Made by a program: the position numbers and the translations under genes. A DNA stretch of 20,734 nucleotides, from positions 1 to 20,734 of the forward strand of contig CAJUBC010000043.1 in assembly GCA_910584545.1 (NCBI GenBank), read 5' to 3'. Positions 7,524 to 14,574 of the stretch are shown piece by piece. Source of the DNA: an uncultured Muribaculaceae bacterium (lineage in GTDB: Bacteria; Bacteroidota; Bacteroidia; Bacteroidales; Muribaculaceae). Position 1 is the stretch's first letter. The number at the start of each line of letters is the position of its first letter. A model generated the notes under the pieces. The model did not search any database. It had not been told where the DNA came from and worked only from the letters and a program-made list of their open reading frames with translations.

Positions 7524-9113
7524 ATGATTGATAATGTGAATCTGCGGGTGAGTCCCGCCGTGGCGGCAGATGTCGAGTCACTGAGGCGAGAGACGGCGAG
7601 GGCTCTTGAAATCAGTGAGACATCGGTCAACGATCTACGGGTGGTGCGCCGGTCGATTGATGCCCGCAAACGCAACATACAGATAGAGCTGACGGTGAGG
7701 TGCGCGTACGGAGAGGATAAGGATGTCGGTGCGGATTACACGTCGGTGGAATTCTCACGTGTTCCGGAGAATGCTTCTGTGCTTATCGTGGTAGGAGCCG
7801 GTCCTGCCGGACTCTTCTGCGCTCTCGAGGCGATTCGCCACGGAATCCGTCCGATAGTGCTCGAGCGGGGGAAGGATGTGGATTCTCGCCGCCTGGATCT
7901 GGCCGGGATTTCCCGCAGCAAGCGGATCAATCCGGAGAGCAATTATTGTTTCGGAGAGGGCGGCGCAGGAGCTTACAGTGATGGAAAGCTATACACAAGA
8001 AGCAAGAAGCGAGGTAATGTTGACGAGGTGCTCGCGCTGTTTGTACAGCATGGTGCCCGGCCCGACATACTTGTGGATACCCATCCCCACATAGGGAGTG
8101 ACCGGCTTCCGTATGTAATCAAGAACATCCGCAAAAGGATTATTGAATGCGGGGGAGAGGTCCGGTTCGAGACCACGGTCCGCGGTCTCCTCATTGAGGA
8201 CGGTGTGGTGAATGGAGTGAGGACCGATGCTGAAGAAATCAAGGCTGCCGGAGTGGTACTCGCCACGGGCCATTCGGCACACGATATGTTCCGAAGCCTC
8301 AATGCGTCGGATGTGCCGATGGAGGCCAAGGGAATAGCTATGGGAGTACGTCTCGAGCATCCGCAGCATCTAATCGACTGCCTCCGTTATCATTCAGAAA
8401 ACGGCAGGGGCAAGTATCTGCCTGCGGCCGAGTATAGTTTCGTCACCCAGTCAGACGGCCGGGGAGTCTACTCGTTCTGCATGTGTCCGGGTGGGGTGGT
8501 GGTGCCGGCAGGCAGCTCCGACGGAGAACTGGTTGTAAACGGAATGTCGGCTTCCGCACGCGCCGGACGATGGGCCAACTCCGGCATGGTGGTTGAGATA
8601 CATCCGGGTGATTTCCCCGAATTCTCCGGCCATGGACCGCTCGAGATGCTTGAGTTGCAGGAGAGTTTTGAGAGAAAGATGTTTCATGCTGCCGGCGACT
8701 CGATAGTGGCTCCGGCGCAGCGGATGACGGATTTTGTAAACGGCCGTGAATCGAAGTCTCTTCCAGCGTCGTCCTACGCGCCCGGTATTCAGCCGGGAGA
8801 CTTCAACCGCCTTCTGCCCCCCTTCATATCCACAAGGCTCAGAGAAGGATTCAAGGAGTTCGGACGGAAACAGAAAGGTTTTCTTTCGCATGAGGCGATT
8901 CTTTTAGGCCTTGAGTCAAGGACCTCATCCCCGGTGAGAATCACCCGTGACAGCGGGACGCTCCAGAGCACAGGTGTAAAAGGACTCTTCCCGGCGGGCG
9001 AGGGATCCGGCTATGCCGGCGGGATAGTTTCCGCAGCAATCGACGGTATGCGTTGTGCCGACGCTTTCTCGGAGTATGTCCGAAATAATGAAAACAGATC
9101 AACAGAGAATTGA
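7524..9113 (+). CDS. FAD-dependent dehydrogenase-like protein (COG2509 type)
   Basis: A 529-aa flavoprotein. After an N-terminal domain of about 80 residues comes the dinucleotide-binding motif VVGAGPAGLFCALEA (G91, G93, G96), followed by an acidic ERG at the end of the second strand. The stretch GEGGAGAYSDGKLYTR (about residues 144-160) is a hallmark of the COG2509 family of uncharacterised FAD-dependent dehydrogenases. A second FAD contact, FPAGEGSGYAGGI, lies near residues 490-503. The length fits the family. The substrate and physiological role are not known. The N-terminus at 7524 agrees with family members even though the promoter lies directly upstream. tsaB follows 1 bp after the stop, so the two are very likely co-transcribed. 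Confidence 0.9.
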   Translation: MIDNVNLRVSPAVAADVESLRRETARALEISETSVNDLRVVRRSIDARKRNIQIELTVRCAYGEDKDVGADYTSVEFSRVPENASVLIVVGAGPAGLFCALEAIRHGIRPIVLERGKDVDSRRLDLAGISRSKRINPESNYCFGEGGAGAYSDGKLYTRSKKRGNVDEVLALFVQHGARPDILVDTHPHIGSDRLPYVIKNIRKRIIECGGEVRFETTVRGLLIEDGVVNGVRTDAEEIKAAGVVLATGHSAHDMFRSLNASDVPMEAKGIAMGVRLEHPQHLIDCLRYHSENGRGKYLPAAEYSFVTQSDGRGVYSFCMCPGGVVVPAGSSDGELVVNGMSASARAGRWANSGMVVEIHPGDFPEFSGHGPLEMLELQESFERKMFHAAGDSIVAPAQRMTDFVNGRESKSLPASSYAPGIQPGDFNRLLPPFISTRLREGFKEFGRKQKGFLSHEAILLGLESRTSSPVRITRDSGTLQSTGVKGLFPAGEGSGYAGGIVSAAIDGMRCADAFSEYVRNNENRSTEN

Positions 9114-9114
9114 A

Positions 9115-9822
9115 ATGGCTAATATAATAAATATAGAGACTTCCGGAAAGGTGTGCAGCGTGGCTTTCACCAAAGACATGGCTCTTGAGAAACAGTGGGA
9201 TGACGACCGGGGAATGAATCATTCCACCGCTCTTGCACCATTTGTGGAGGAATGTCTTGAAGAAATGCACCGCACCGATAACAAGCCTGACGCTGTGGCT
9301 GTAAGCATGGGTCCCGGCAGCTATACCGGTCTCAGAATCGGTCTCTCGATGGCAAAGGGCCTTGCATATAGCCTTGATGTGCCTCTGATCGGAGTCGACA
9401 CGCTGAAGATACTTGCGGTTAAGGCGATGTTCCGCAATATTGACTGGAAAGGAAACGAGATACTGGTGCCGATGATTGATGCACGACGCATGGAGGTATA
9501 TTGCGCGGCATTCGATTTCGCTCTGAATGAAGTACTGTCGCAGCAGGCGTTGGTGCTTGACAAGGATTCTTTCTCGGGATTGCTGCAAGACCATGATGTG
9601 TGGTTTTTCGGTGACGGTGCCGAGAAAGCAAAGTCCGTGATCCGGTCGCCGCGGGCTCATTGGATCGACGGATTGCTGCCGATGGCCAAGGACATGCTTG
9701 CGCTGTCGGAGAAGGCGCTGCGCGAAGAGGACTTCCTGGATGTGGCATACTCGGTTCCGACCTATCTGAAGGAATACAATGCGGTGATCCCGGTCAACCC
9801 TCTGACAAAGACTCTGCGTTAG
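9115..9822 (+). CDS. tsaB: TsaB, tRNA threonylcarbamoyladenosine biosynthesis
   Basis: A 235-aa protein of the ASKHA fold. TsaB partners TsaD and TsaE in placing threonylcarbamoyl on A37 of ANN-decoding tRNAs (t6A) in the cytosol. The N-terminus IINIETSG and the motif GPGSYTGLRIG (residues 66-76) are diagnostic. An in-frame ATG at 9055 would add 20 residues unlike the family and would lie within the preceding gene. The ATG at 9115 is used because it matches the family and sits 1 bp after the previous stop. Length is normal for Bacteroidetes TsaB. Confidence 0.95.
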   Translation: MANIINIETSGKVCSVAFTKDMALEKQWDDDRGMNHSTALAPFVEECLEEMHRTDNKPDAVAVSMGPGSYTGLRIGLSMAKGLAYSLDVPLIGVDTLKILAVKAMFRNIDWKGNEILVPMIDARRMEVYCAAFDFALNEVLSQQALVLDKDSFSGLLQDHDVWFFGDGAEKAKSVIRSPRAHWIDGLLPMAKDMLALSEKALREEDFLDVAYSVPTYLKEYNAVIPVNPLTKTLR

Positions 9823-9897
9823 GACGCGCAGCCGGAGGACCTCCGGAGCTGAATAAGTCTTTGGTGACATAAATGCGGCATTATCGGATTTTTTTGC

Positions 9898-9905
9898 TAT
9901 ATTTG
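9898..9905 (+). promoter_or_regulatory. Candidate -7 element for the DUF4290-murA-rimM run
   Basis: TATATTTG matches TAnnTTTG and lies in an AT-rich stretch 49 bp before the DUF4290 start. No good TTTG stands 19-21 bp upstream, so only the -7 half is supported. The whole 9823-9954 gap holds nothing else clear except a tight CCGGAGGACCTCCGG palindrome at 9831-9845. Confidence 0.45.
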
Positions 9906-9954
9906 CATTTTCTGACGGCTTTCGTCCGATGACCCAAAAGTTAAAAAGAAAAAC

Positions 9955-10548
9955 ATGATACCCTATAATACAGATATGGAGCCTGTGGTGCTTCCTGAAT
10001 TCGGGCGTAATATCCAGAACATGGTGGATTATTGCGTCGGTATTCCGGACCGTGATGAGCGCACTGTTTGCGCGTACAGCATCGCCGACATCATGGCTTC
10101 CCTTTTCCCTCAGCTTGTAGGCGAGAACAAGGATATGACCAAGGTATGGGACAACATCAACATAATGTCGCGTTTCGAGCTCGACATAGATTTCCCCTGC
10201 GAGGTGATAACCCGCGAGAAGATGAATCCCAAACCGGATGCCATTCCCTATACATCCAGCTCTATGCGGTTCAGGCATTATGGCAAGAATATCGAGAAGA
10301 TGATCGCCATTGTGGCCGAAATGGAGGATGGTCCGGAAAAGGACCAGCTTATATCAATGATTGCCCACCACATGAAGAAACTCATGCTCGTGCACAATAA
10401 GGAAGGAGTGGACGACACGAAGATCCTTCGCGACCTCGCCCTCTATTCCGGAGGGAAGATCAATCTCGATCCGAACACCTATCTCCTGCATGAGTTCAAG
10501 GAGGTGAAGATGCCGGTCCAGCAGGGAAAGAAACGAAAGAAACGCTGA
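9955..10548 (+). CDS. DUF4290 domain protein
   Basis: A 197-aa protein matching the Bacteroidetes family DUF4290, recognised from its start (IPYNTDMEPVVLPEFGRNIQ) and overall plan. It is soluble and mostly helical, without a signal peptide or membrane segment, and ends in a strongly basic tail (QQGKKRKKR) that could bind nucleic acid or another polyanion. The function of the family is unknown to me. It is the first gene of a tight run, with murA beginning 4 bp after the stop. No strong Shine-Dalgarno is visible; the leader is A-rich (TTAAAAAGAAAAAC), which is common in Bacteroidetes. Confidence 0.9.
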   Translation: MIPYNTDMEPVVLPEFGRNIQNMVDYCVGIPDRDERTVCAYSIADIMASLFPQLVGENKDMTKVWDNINIMSRFELDIDFPCEVITREKMNPKPDAIPYTSSSMRFRHYGKNIEKMIAIVAEMEDGPEKDQLISMIAHHMKKLMLVHNKEGVDDTKILRDLALYSGGKINLDPNTYLLHEFKEVKMPVQQGKKRKKR

Positions 10549-10552
10549 CGAT

Positions 10553-11866
10553 ATGAGTAGCTTCATTGTCGAAGGTGGCCACAGGCTACAGGGCGATGTG
10601 GAAATCCAGGGCGCGAAAAACGAGGCTCTGGAGGTGATATGCGCCACGCTGCTTACCGATGAGAAGGTAACCATATCAAATCTCCCCGTAATCTCCGATG
10701 TGACCAACCTCATCAACATGCTTGCGGAGATGGGGGTGAAGGTGAAATACAATTCTCCGAGCGAGTGCGAGTTTCAGGCTGACGACATCAATCTTGACTA
10801 TATCCACACGGAGGAGTACCGGCGTAAGGCCCAGTCGCTGCGCGGTTCGGTAATGATATTGGGTCCGATGGTGGCGCGGTTCGGCATAGCTGCGCTCCCG
10901 AAGCCTGGTGGGGATAAAATCGGGCGCCGCCGTCTCGACACCCACTTCATGGGACTCCATAATCTCGGAGCGGAATTCGTGTATTCTTCCGAACGGCGGA
11001 CATACAACATCTCTGCTCCGCACGGACTGAAAGGCACATACATGCTGCTTGACGAAGCCTCCGTGACCGGAACTGCCAACATCATCATGGCTGCAGTGCT
11101 CTCGCAGGGTGAGACCGTGATATACAACGCAGCCTGCGAGCCATATATCCAGCAGCTCTGCCGGATGCTCGTGCGCATGGGCGCAAGGATTGAGGGAATT
11201 GGATCGAATCTGCTCACCATCACCGGAAGGGACAGATTGGGCGGTACCACCCACAAGCTGCTTTCCGACATGATCGAAGTAGGCAGTTTCATCGGTATCG
11301 CGGCCATGACAGGAAGTGACATATTGATCAAGAATGCCGGCGTGCGCGACCTCGGACTGTTGCCACAGGCTTTCGAACGTCTCGGAATCAATGTGGTGAC
11401 ACAGGGAGACGACATCCGCGTAGACCAACGGGAGATATATGAGATCGACCAGTTTATCGACGGTTCCGTCATGACAGTTGCCGATGCCCCCTGGCCAGGT
11501 CTGTCACCGGATCTCATCAGTATATTGCTCGTGGTGGCCACTCAGGCGAAGGGAAGTGTGCTGATTCATCAGAAAATGTTCGAGAGCCGTCTCTTCTTCG
11601 TCGACAAGCTGATAGACATGGGAGCCCGTATCATACTGTGCGACCCACATCGCGCAGTGGTGATCGGTGCTGGAAAATTCGACTGCCTCCGCGCTACCGA
11701 TATGGTGTCGCCCGACATACGCGCCGGTATAGCTATGCTTATCGCGGCACTCGGGGCAAAAGGAACCAGTCATATCCAGAACATAAACCAGATTGACCGC
11801 GGATATCAAAATATCGACGTACGGCTCAACAAATTGGGGGCTAAAATCATTAGAATTGATGAATAA
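10553..11866 (+). CDS. murA: MurA, UDP-N-acetylglucosamine 1-carboxyvinyltransferase
   Basis: A 437-aa enzyme of the EPSP synthase fold that transfers enolpyruvate from PEP to UDP-GlcNAc, the first committed step of peptidoglycan synthesis, in the cytosol. K22 and N23 are present in QGAKNEAL. The catalytic loop reads PKPGGDKIGRRRLDTH, so the residue matching E. coli Cys115 is Asp121, and the Arg matching E. coli R120 is retained (R126). The ADAPWPGLSPD segment carries the expected active-site Asp. Cys-to-Asp at this site is known to keep activity while preventing fosfomycin alkylation. It lies 4 bp after the DUF4290 gene, and rimM starts 31 bp after its stop. Confidence 0.97.
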   Translation: MSSFIVEGGHRLQGDVEIQGAKNEALEVICATLLTDEKVTISNLPVISDVTNLINMLAEMGVKVKYNSPSECEFQADDINLDYIHTEEYRRKAQSLRGSVMILGPMVARFGIAALPKPGGDKIGRRRLDTHFMGLHNLGAEFVYSSERRTYNISAPHGLKGTYMLLDEASVTGTANIIMAAVLSQGETVIYNAACEPYIQQLCRMLVRMGARIEGIGSNLLTITGRDRLGGTTHKLLSDMIEVGSFIGIAAMTGSDILIKNAGVRDLGLLPQAFERLGINVVTQGDDIRVDQREIYEIDQFIDGSVMTVADAPWPGLSPDLISILLVVATQAKGSVLIHQKMFESRLFFVDKLIDMGARIILCDPHRAVVIGAGKFDCLRATDMVSPDIRAGIAMLIAALGAKGTSHIQNINQIDRGYQNIDVRLNKLGAKIIRIDE

Positions 11867-11897
11867 GTCCTCGATAGGACTCCAAAGTAAATTGGAC

Positions 11898-12452
11898 ATG
11901 ATTGCAAACAGTGAATTACTTGAAATAGGGAAATTCCAGAAGACGCATGGTCTGCAGGGTGAGTTGAACGTGATTCTCGACCAGGCCGTGGACGGTGATT
12001 TCCTCGGCGGTGAAAATCCGGTTATAATCGACATCGACGGAATAAACGTACCATTCTATCCCGAGTCTGTGCGCACAAAGGGTGCTGAATCATATCTGCT
12101 GAAACTGAGAGGTGTCGATTCGCAGGCCGCTGCATCAGCTTTCGTAAACAAAACGATATTCGCCCGCAGGGCTGATCTCGCATCATATCTTGAGGTAGAG
12201 GATGGCGATCTTTTCACCGAAGAGGAATTGATCGGATATGATGTAATAGATAAGAAAGTCGGTCGCATAGGAAAGGTGGTCGGAATAGACGACAACACTG
12301 AGAATATCCTTCTGGTAGTCGAGGATAAAGCCGGAGAGGATGTATTCGTGCCGTTCGTGGATGATTTCATCGAAGGGATAGACGAGGGTGAAAGCGTGAT
12401 TCACACCGAGCTGCCTGACGGTCTTGTGGACCTAAACTCAAAAGAGGAATAA
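11898..12452 (+). CDS. rimM: RimM, 30S ribosome maturation factor
   Basis: A 184-aa protein with the N-terminal RimM beta-barrel (ELLEIGKFQKTHGLQGEL at about residues 5-22) and a C-terminal PRC-barrel (about 100-175, with IGKVVGIDDN and VFVPFVDDFI). RimM binds S19 and assists maturation of the 30S head. The start at 11898 gives a family-like N-terminus. Earlier in-frame ATGs at 11859 and 11793 overlap murA and add an unrelated extension, although 11859 would give an 8-bp overlap and cannot be excluded. rimM is often next to trmD and rpsP in other phyla; here it follows murA. Confidence 0.93.
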   Translation: MIANSELLEIGKFQKTHGLQGELNVILDQAVDGDFLGGENPVIIDIDGINVPFYPESVRTKGAESYLLKLRGVDSQAAASAFVNKTIFARRADLASYLEVEDGDLFTEEELIGYDVIDKKVGRIGKVVGIDDNTENILLVVEDKAGEDVFVPFVDDFIEGIDEGESVIHTELPDGLVDLNSKEE

Positions 12453-12517
12453 CGCGGGGCATGACAGGATGGCTTACATGGAAGGAATCTATACTAAACA
12501 CACCAAATCATGCAGCT

Positions 12518-12841
12518 ATGAGTGAGGATATTATGAAATTCGATGAAGATGATGCCGTGAAATTCATTCGCGGCACGCTTCCGAATAGTGTCAACGAGAG
12601 ATACTCGGACGACGAGATTCTTTACGTAATCGATACGATATGGGATTGGTATGAGAAGAACGGTTATCTTTCGCTTGATGCCGAAGTTACTGACGATGAG
12701 TTGCTTGACGAGGACAAGCTTGTAGCTTACGTCAAGAAGGAAATTAAGAATGACAACGAGATGATGATGGATCCCGAGGATGTGGGATTGATTGTCAAAG
12801 GTGAATTACAATATGAGGAATCGATCGACAATTCTTTTTAG
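12518..12841 (+). CDS. Small acidic conserved-looking hypothetical protein
   Basis: Not assigned to a named family. From ATG 12518 it gives 107 aa, very rich in Asp and Glu, soluble, with no signal peptide or membrane segment. An in-frame ATG at 12461 would add 19 residues; the shorter form is preferred because the acidic body begins there. The pattern YSDDEILYVIDTIWDWYEKNGYL looks like a helical hairpin. It lies 65 bp after rimM, and the OmpA-domain gene starts 29 bp before its stop, so it belongs to the same transcription unit and may couple translation of the next gene. Confidence 0.8.
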   Translation: MSEDIMKFDEDDAVKFIRGTLPNSVNERYSDDEILYVIDTIWDWYEKNGYLSLDAEVTDDELLDEDKLVAYVKKEIKNDNEMMMDPEDVGLIVKGELQYEESIDNSF

Positions 12842-13514
12842 TTCCGTTCTTGCGCTTTTCATGGCCGTCGCTCCATGTCAGGATGCGGGTGCTTGGAATC
12901 CGTTCAAGCCTAAGAAGCAGGAACCGAAAGAGACTGTAAAGCCGGTGCGCGACGAGAATCTCGACGAAATGTCGTTCATTGAGATGATAAACTCTGTGCC
13001 GCTCGACGAGAAGAGCGCGTCTCTTATCAGAAAATTTCAGGAAAAGGAGGGACGCAACAGACTCCACACGCGTGATTACAATTCCAGGAACGGCAGTTCG
13101 GTGGAGACTTTCCGGAACAAGGAGGTGCTGCTGGTGACCATCCCGGCCTCTAAGCTTTTCGGGCCGAATGAGACCGAGCTGAGGCAAGGTGCCGGCGCAT
13201 TGCTTGCTCCTTTGAAAAGATATCTCAATGATCCGGACATGTATAGGGTGTTGATGGTGATGCATACCGACAACACCGGTTCTGAAAAATACCGCGACTA
13301 TATTACCGAGGAGCGGGCGGCCTCGGTATTCGACTGGTTTGCCGTTCAGGGAGTGGATACCAAGTATCTGTTCCCGTATGCCATGGGCGACGAGATGCCT
13401 CTCGTGAGAAACAATTCTATGGAGAACCGTGAGAAGAACCGCCGTCTCGAGGTCTATCTCATGCCAGGAAAAAAGATGCTCGAGCAAGCAAAGCGCGGCC
13501 GCATAGTGTTCTGA
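12813..13514 (+). CDS. Exported OmpA-family peptidoglycan-associated protein
   Basis: A 233-aa protein. It has a signal peptide (MRNRSTILFSSVLALFMAVA), with likely cleavage after DAGA at residue 27; a Cys at 22 follows Ala-Pro, which is a poor lipobox. A Lys/Pro/Glu-rich linker follows, then an OmpA-like domain over about residues 105-217. In that domain D153 (HTDNTG) and R168 (TEERAASV) match the pair that binds diaminopimelate, and the end motif REKNRRLEVYL is typical. It should sit in the periplasm and bind peptidoglycan. The ATG at 12813 is preferred over an upstream TTG at 12792 because AAAGGTGA precedes it at good spacing. The start lies inside the preceding gene by 29 bp. Confidence 0.9.
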   Translation: MRNRSTILFSSVLALFMAVAPCQDAGAWNPFKPKKQEPKETVKPVRDENLDEMSFIEMINSVPLDEKSASLIRKFQEKEGRNRLHTRDYNSRNGSSVETFRNKEVLLVTIPASKLFGPNETELRQGAGALLAPLKRYLNDPDMYRVLMVMHTDNTGSEKYRDYITEERAASVFDWFAVQGVDTKYLFPYAMGDEMPLVRNNSMENREKNRRLEVYLMPGKKMLEQAKRGRIVF

Positions 13515-13532
13515 ATCATATATTTGTCCCTG

Positions 13533-13563
13533 TGCATAGCCCGCTTGCGGGCATCGCGATGTA
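13533..13563 (+). repeat. REP-like palindrome, copy 1
   Basis: The 23-nt unit TGCA-NN-GCCCGCTTGCGGGCATC (13533-13555) has a perfect inner stem GCCCGC-TT-GCGGGC (13539-13552). An outer stem TGCAT/ATGTA (13533-13537 with 13559-13563, one G-T pair) closes it, leaving an asymmetric bulge that begins ATC on the 3' side. It lies between convergent genes, 8 bp from the transposase stop. Copy 2 (14528-14556) has the same unit in the same orientation. Confidence 0.75.
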
Positions 13564-13570
13564 TCCTGAA

Positions 13571-14449
13571 TTACTGAGGAATCGAGATTGATTCAGCAAA
13601 AGCATTTAGGTAAAGAAATGTGTCACGCCCTGATGGGAGAGGGATCATAGGCGCAAGTATCAGAAGGCGTCCTCTGGCGCAAAGTTCGAAATCGTGAGCA
13701 CTTGGTTTTTCCCGTTCCCCAAAGGGAACGTTTGACAGCAGGATTATCTTTCCATTGGTTTGCTCGCATTGACACCGGACTGATTTCTCTTCGGGAGAGA
13801 TAAATGGCGAAACCAGTACACCGCCATTTTCTGCGAGATGCTTCCAACGGCGCAGTTTGTTCGCTTTCAAGCTATCCGAATCCGAACGATGAATCACTAC
13901 GGGTGCCTTAAAAGGATTATACAATAGTTGCAAGTTGCCGTATGCCTGCCAAAGACTGCCTCCGATTTCAATATTATTTATACGACGGAAGTAATCAGGG
14001 TTGTAGCATCGCACCAACAACCGATATGGATTTTGCCTGATATATTCAATTATTGTCGATAAACTGTGATTCGGCCGCAAATAGCGGTCATGGAAATCAG
14101 AAGTAAATATATCTTTCAACTGAGGGAATTCGGCTCTTATCAACTGTCCGCACTTCACCTTCATCATTCCTATATAGCTTCCGAGTACACGAGGAAGATA
14201 TTCTCGGGCAAAGATGGCAAAATGAATATGGTCAGGCATGATCACATACTGCAGCGGTTGTAGAGAAGGACAAAGATTAGGGAAATTCAGGATTTGCGAT
14301 TCTATAATCTCACCGATACGAGATCTCTCTATCACCGGTTGTTTCAAACTTCCGATAATCCGGCTAAACTCAGGGCATCCGGGTGCTTTGCAGATAGTGA
14401 TATGATAGATGCATCTGCTTTTATAATCATGCTTTGGATCGCGCCCCAT
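13571..14449 (-). CDS. Y1 (HUH) transposase-family protein, RAYT-like, with extra C-terminal domain
   Basis: A 292-aa protein related to IS200/IS605 TnpA and REP-associated tyrosine transposases. The HUH motif is in VIMPDHIHFAIF (H74, H76). The RAYT-type tail of the domain reads SDFHDRYLRP and then EYIRQNP, with Y136 as the likely catalytic tyrosine. Residues 1-150 are the nuclease domain. Residues about 180-270 resemble a DprA/LOG-type Rossmann fold: HRSD, GGVLVSPFISPEEK, IILLSNVPFGEREKPS, and GRLLILAP. This second assignment is by eye. The gene is visibly more AT-rich than its neighbours. It is bracketed by two identical-core palindromes (13533 and 14528) and carries no accessory IS gene, as expected for a domesticated, single-copy RAYT rather than an active IS. 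Confidence 0.82.
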   Translation of the reverse strand: MGRDPKHDYKSRCIYHITICKAPGCPEFSRIIGSLKQPVIERSRIGEIIESQILNFPNLCPSLQPLQYVIMPDHIHFAIFAREYLPRVLGSYIGMMKVKCGQLIRAEFPQLKDIFTSDFHDRYLRPNHSLSTIIEYIRQNPYRLLVRCYNPDYFRRINNIEIGGSLWQAYGNLQLLYNPFKAPVVIHRSDSDSLKANKLRRWKHLAENGGVLVSPFISPEEKSVRCQCEQTNGKIILLSNVPFGEREKPSAHDFELCARGRLLILAPMIPLPSGRDTFLYLNAFAESISIPQ

Positions 14450-14466
14450 ATTTTAAATATTTATCT

Positions 14467-14476
14467 CCGCAAGCGG
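14467..14476 (-). repeat. Degenerate REP-core palindrome
   Basis: CCGCAAGCGG is the inverse complement of the central ten bases of the two REP-like cores (CCGCTTGCGG). It sits 18 bp before the transposase ATG in the opposite orientation. On the minus strand it reads GAGCCGCTTGCGGAGAT, a weakened form of the full unit. It may be a decayed third copy or chance. Confidence 0.4.
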
Positions 14477-14527
14477 CTCATGCGAAAGACGAAACTGACT
14501 GAAATAGACTCCCGGATATTAGTTCTC

Positions 14528-14556
14528 TGCACTGCCCGCTTGCGGGCATCTCAGTG
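14528..14556 (+). repeat. REP-like palindrome, copy 2
   Basis: TGCA-CT-GCCCGCTTGCGGGCATC (14528-14550) matches copy 1 at 21 of 23 positions. The inner stem is 14534-14547. The outer stem here is CACT/AGTG (14530-14533 with 14553-14556), of different sequence from copy 1 but still paired, again with a 3' bulge starting ATC. It lies between the glycosyltransferase stop and the transposase start and may also serve as a terminator. Confidence 0.75.
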
Positions 14557-14574
14557 ATTGATAAGTCTCTGCTT

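Noticed and set aside
9831..9845. CCGGAGGACCTCCGG palindrome after tsaB as a terminator
   Set aside because: The loop is too tight for a strong stem and no T tract follows; left as an unassigned palindrome.
8941..10278. A 445-codon open frame on the minus strand
   Set aside because: It runs antisense across the end of the FAD gene, all of tsaB and half of the DUF4290 gene, all well supported. The translation is His/Arg-rich and has no domain.
13533..14556. The transposase region as a complete mobile insertion sequence
   Set aside because: The palindromes are in direct rather than inverted order, I see no clear target-site duplication, and the HUH gene has an extra domain and RAYT-like motifs. 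A resident REP/RAYT locus fits better.
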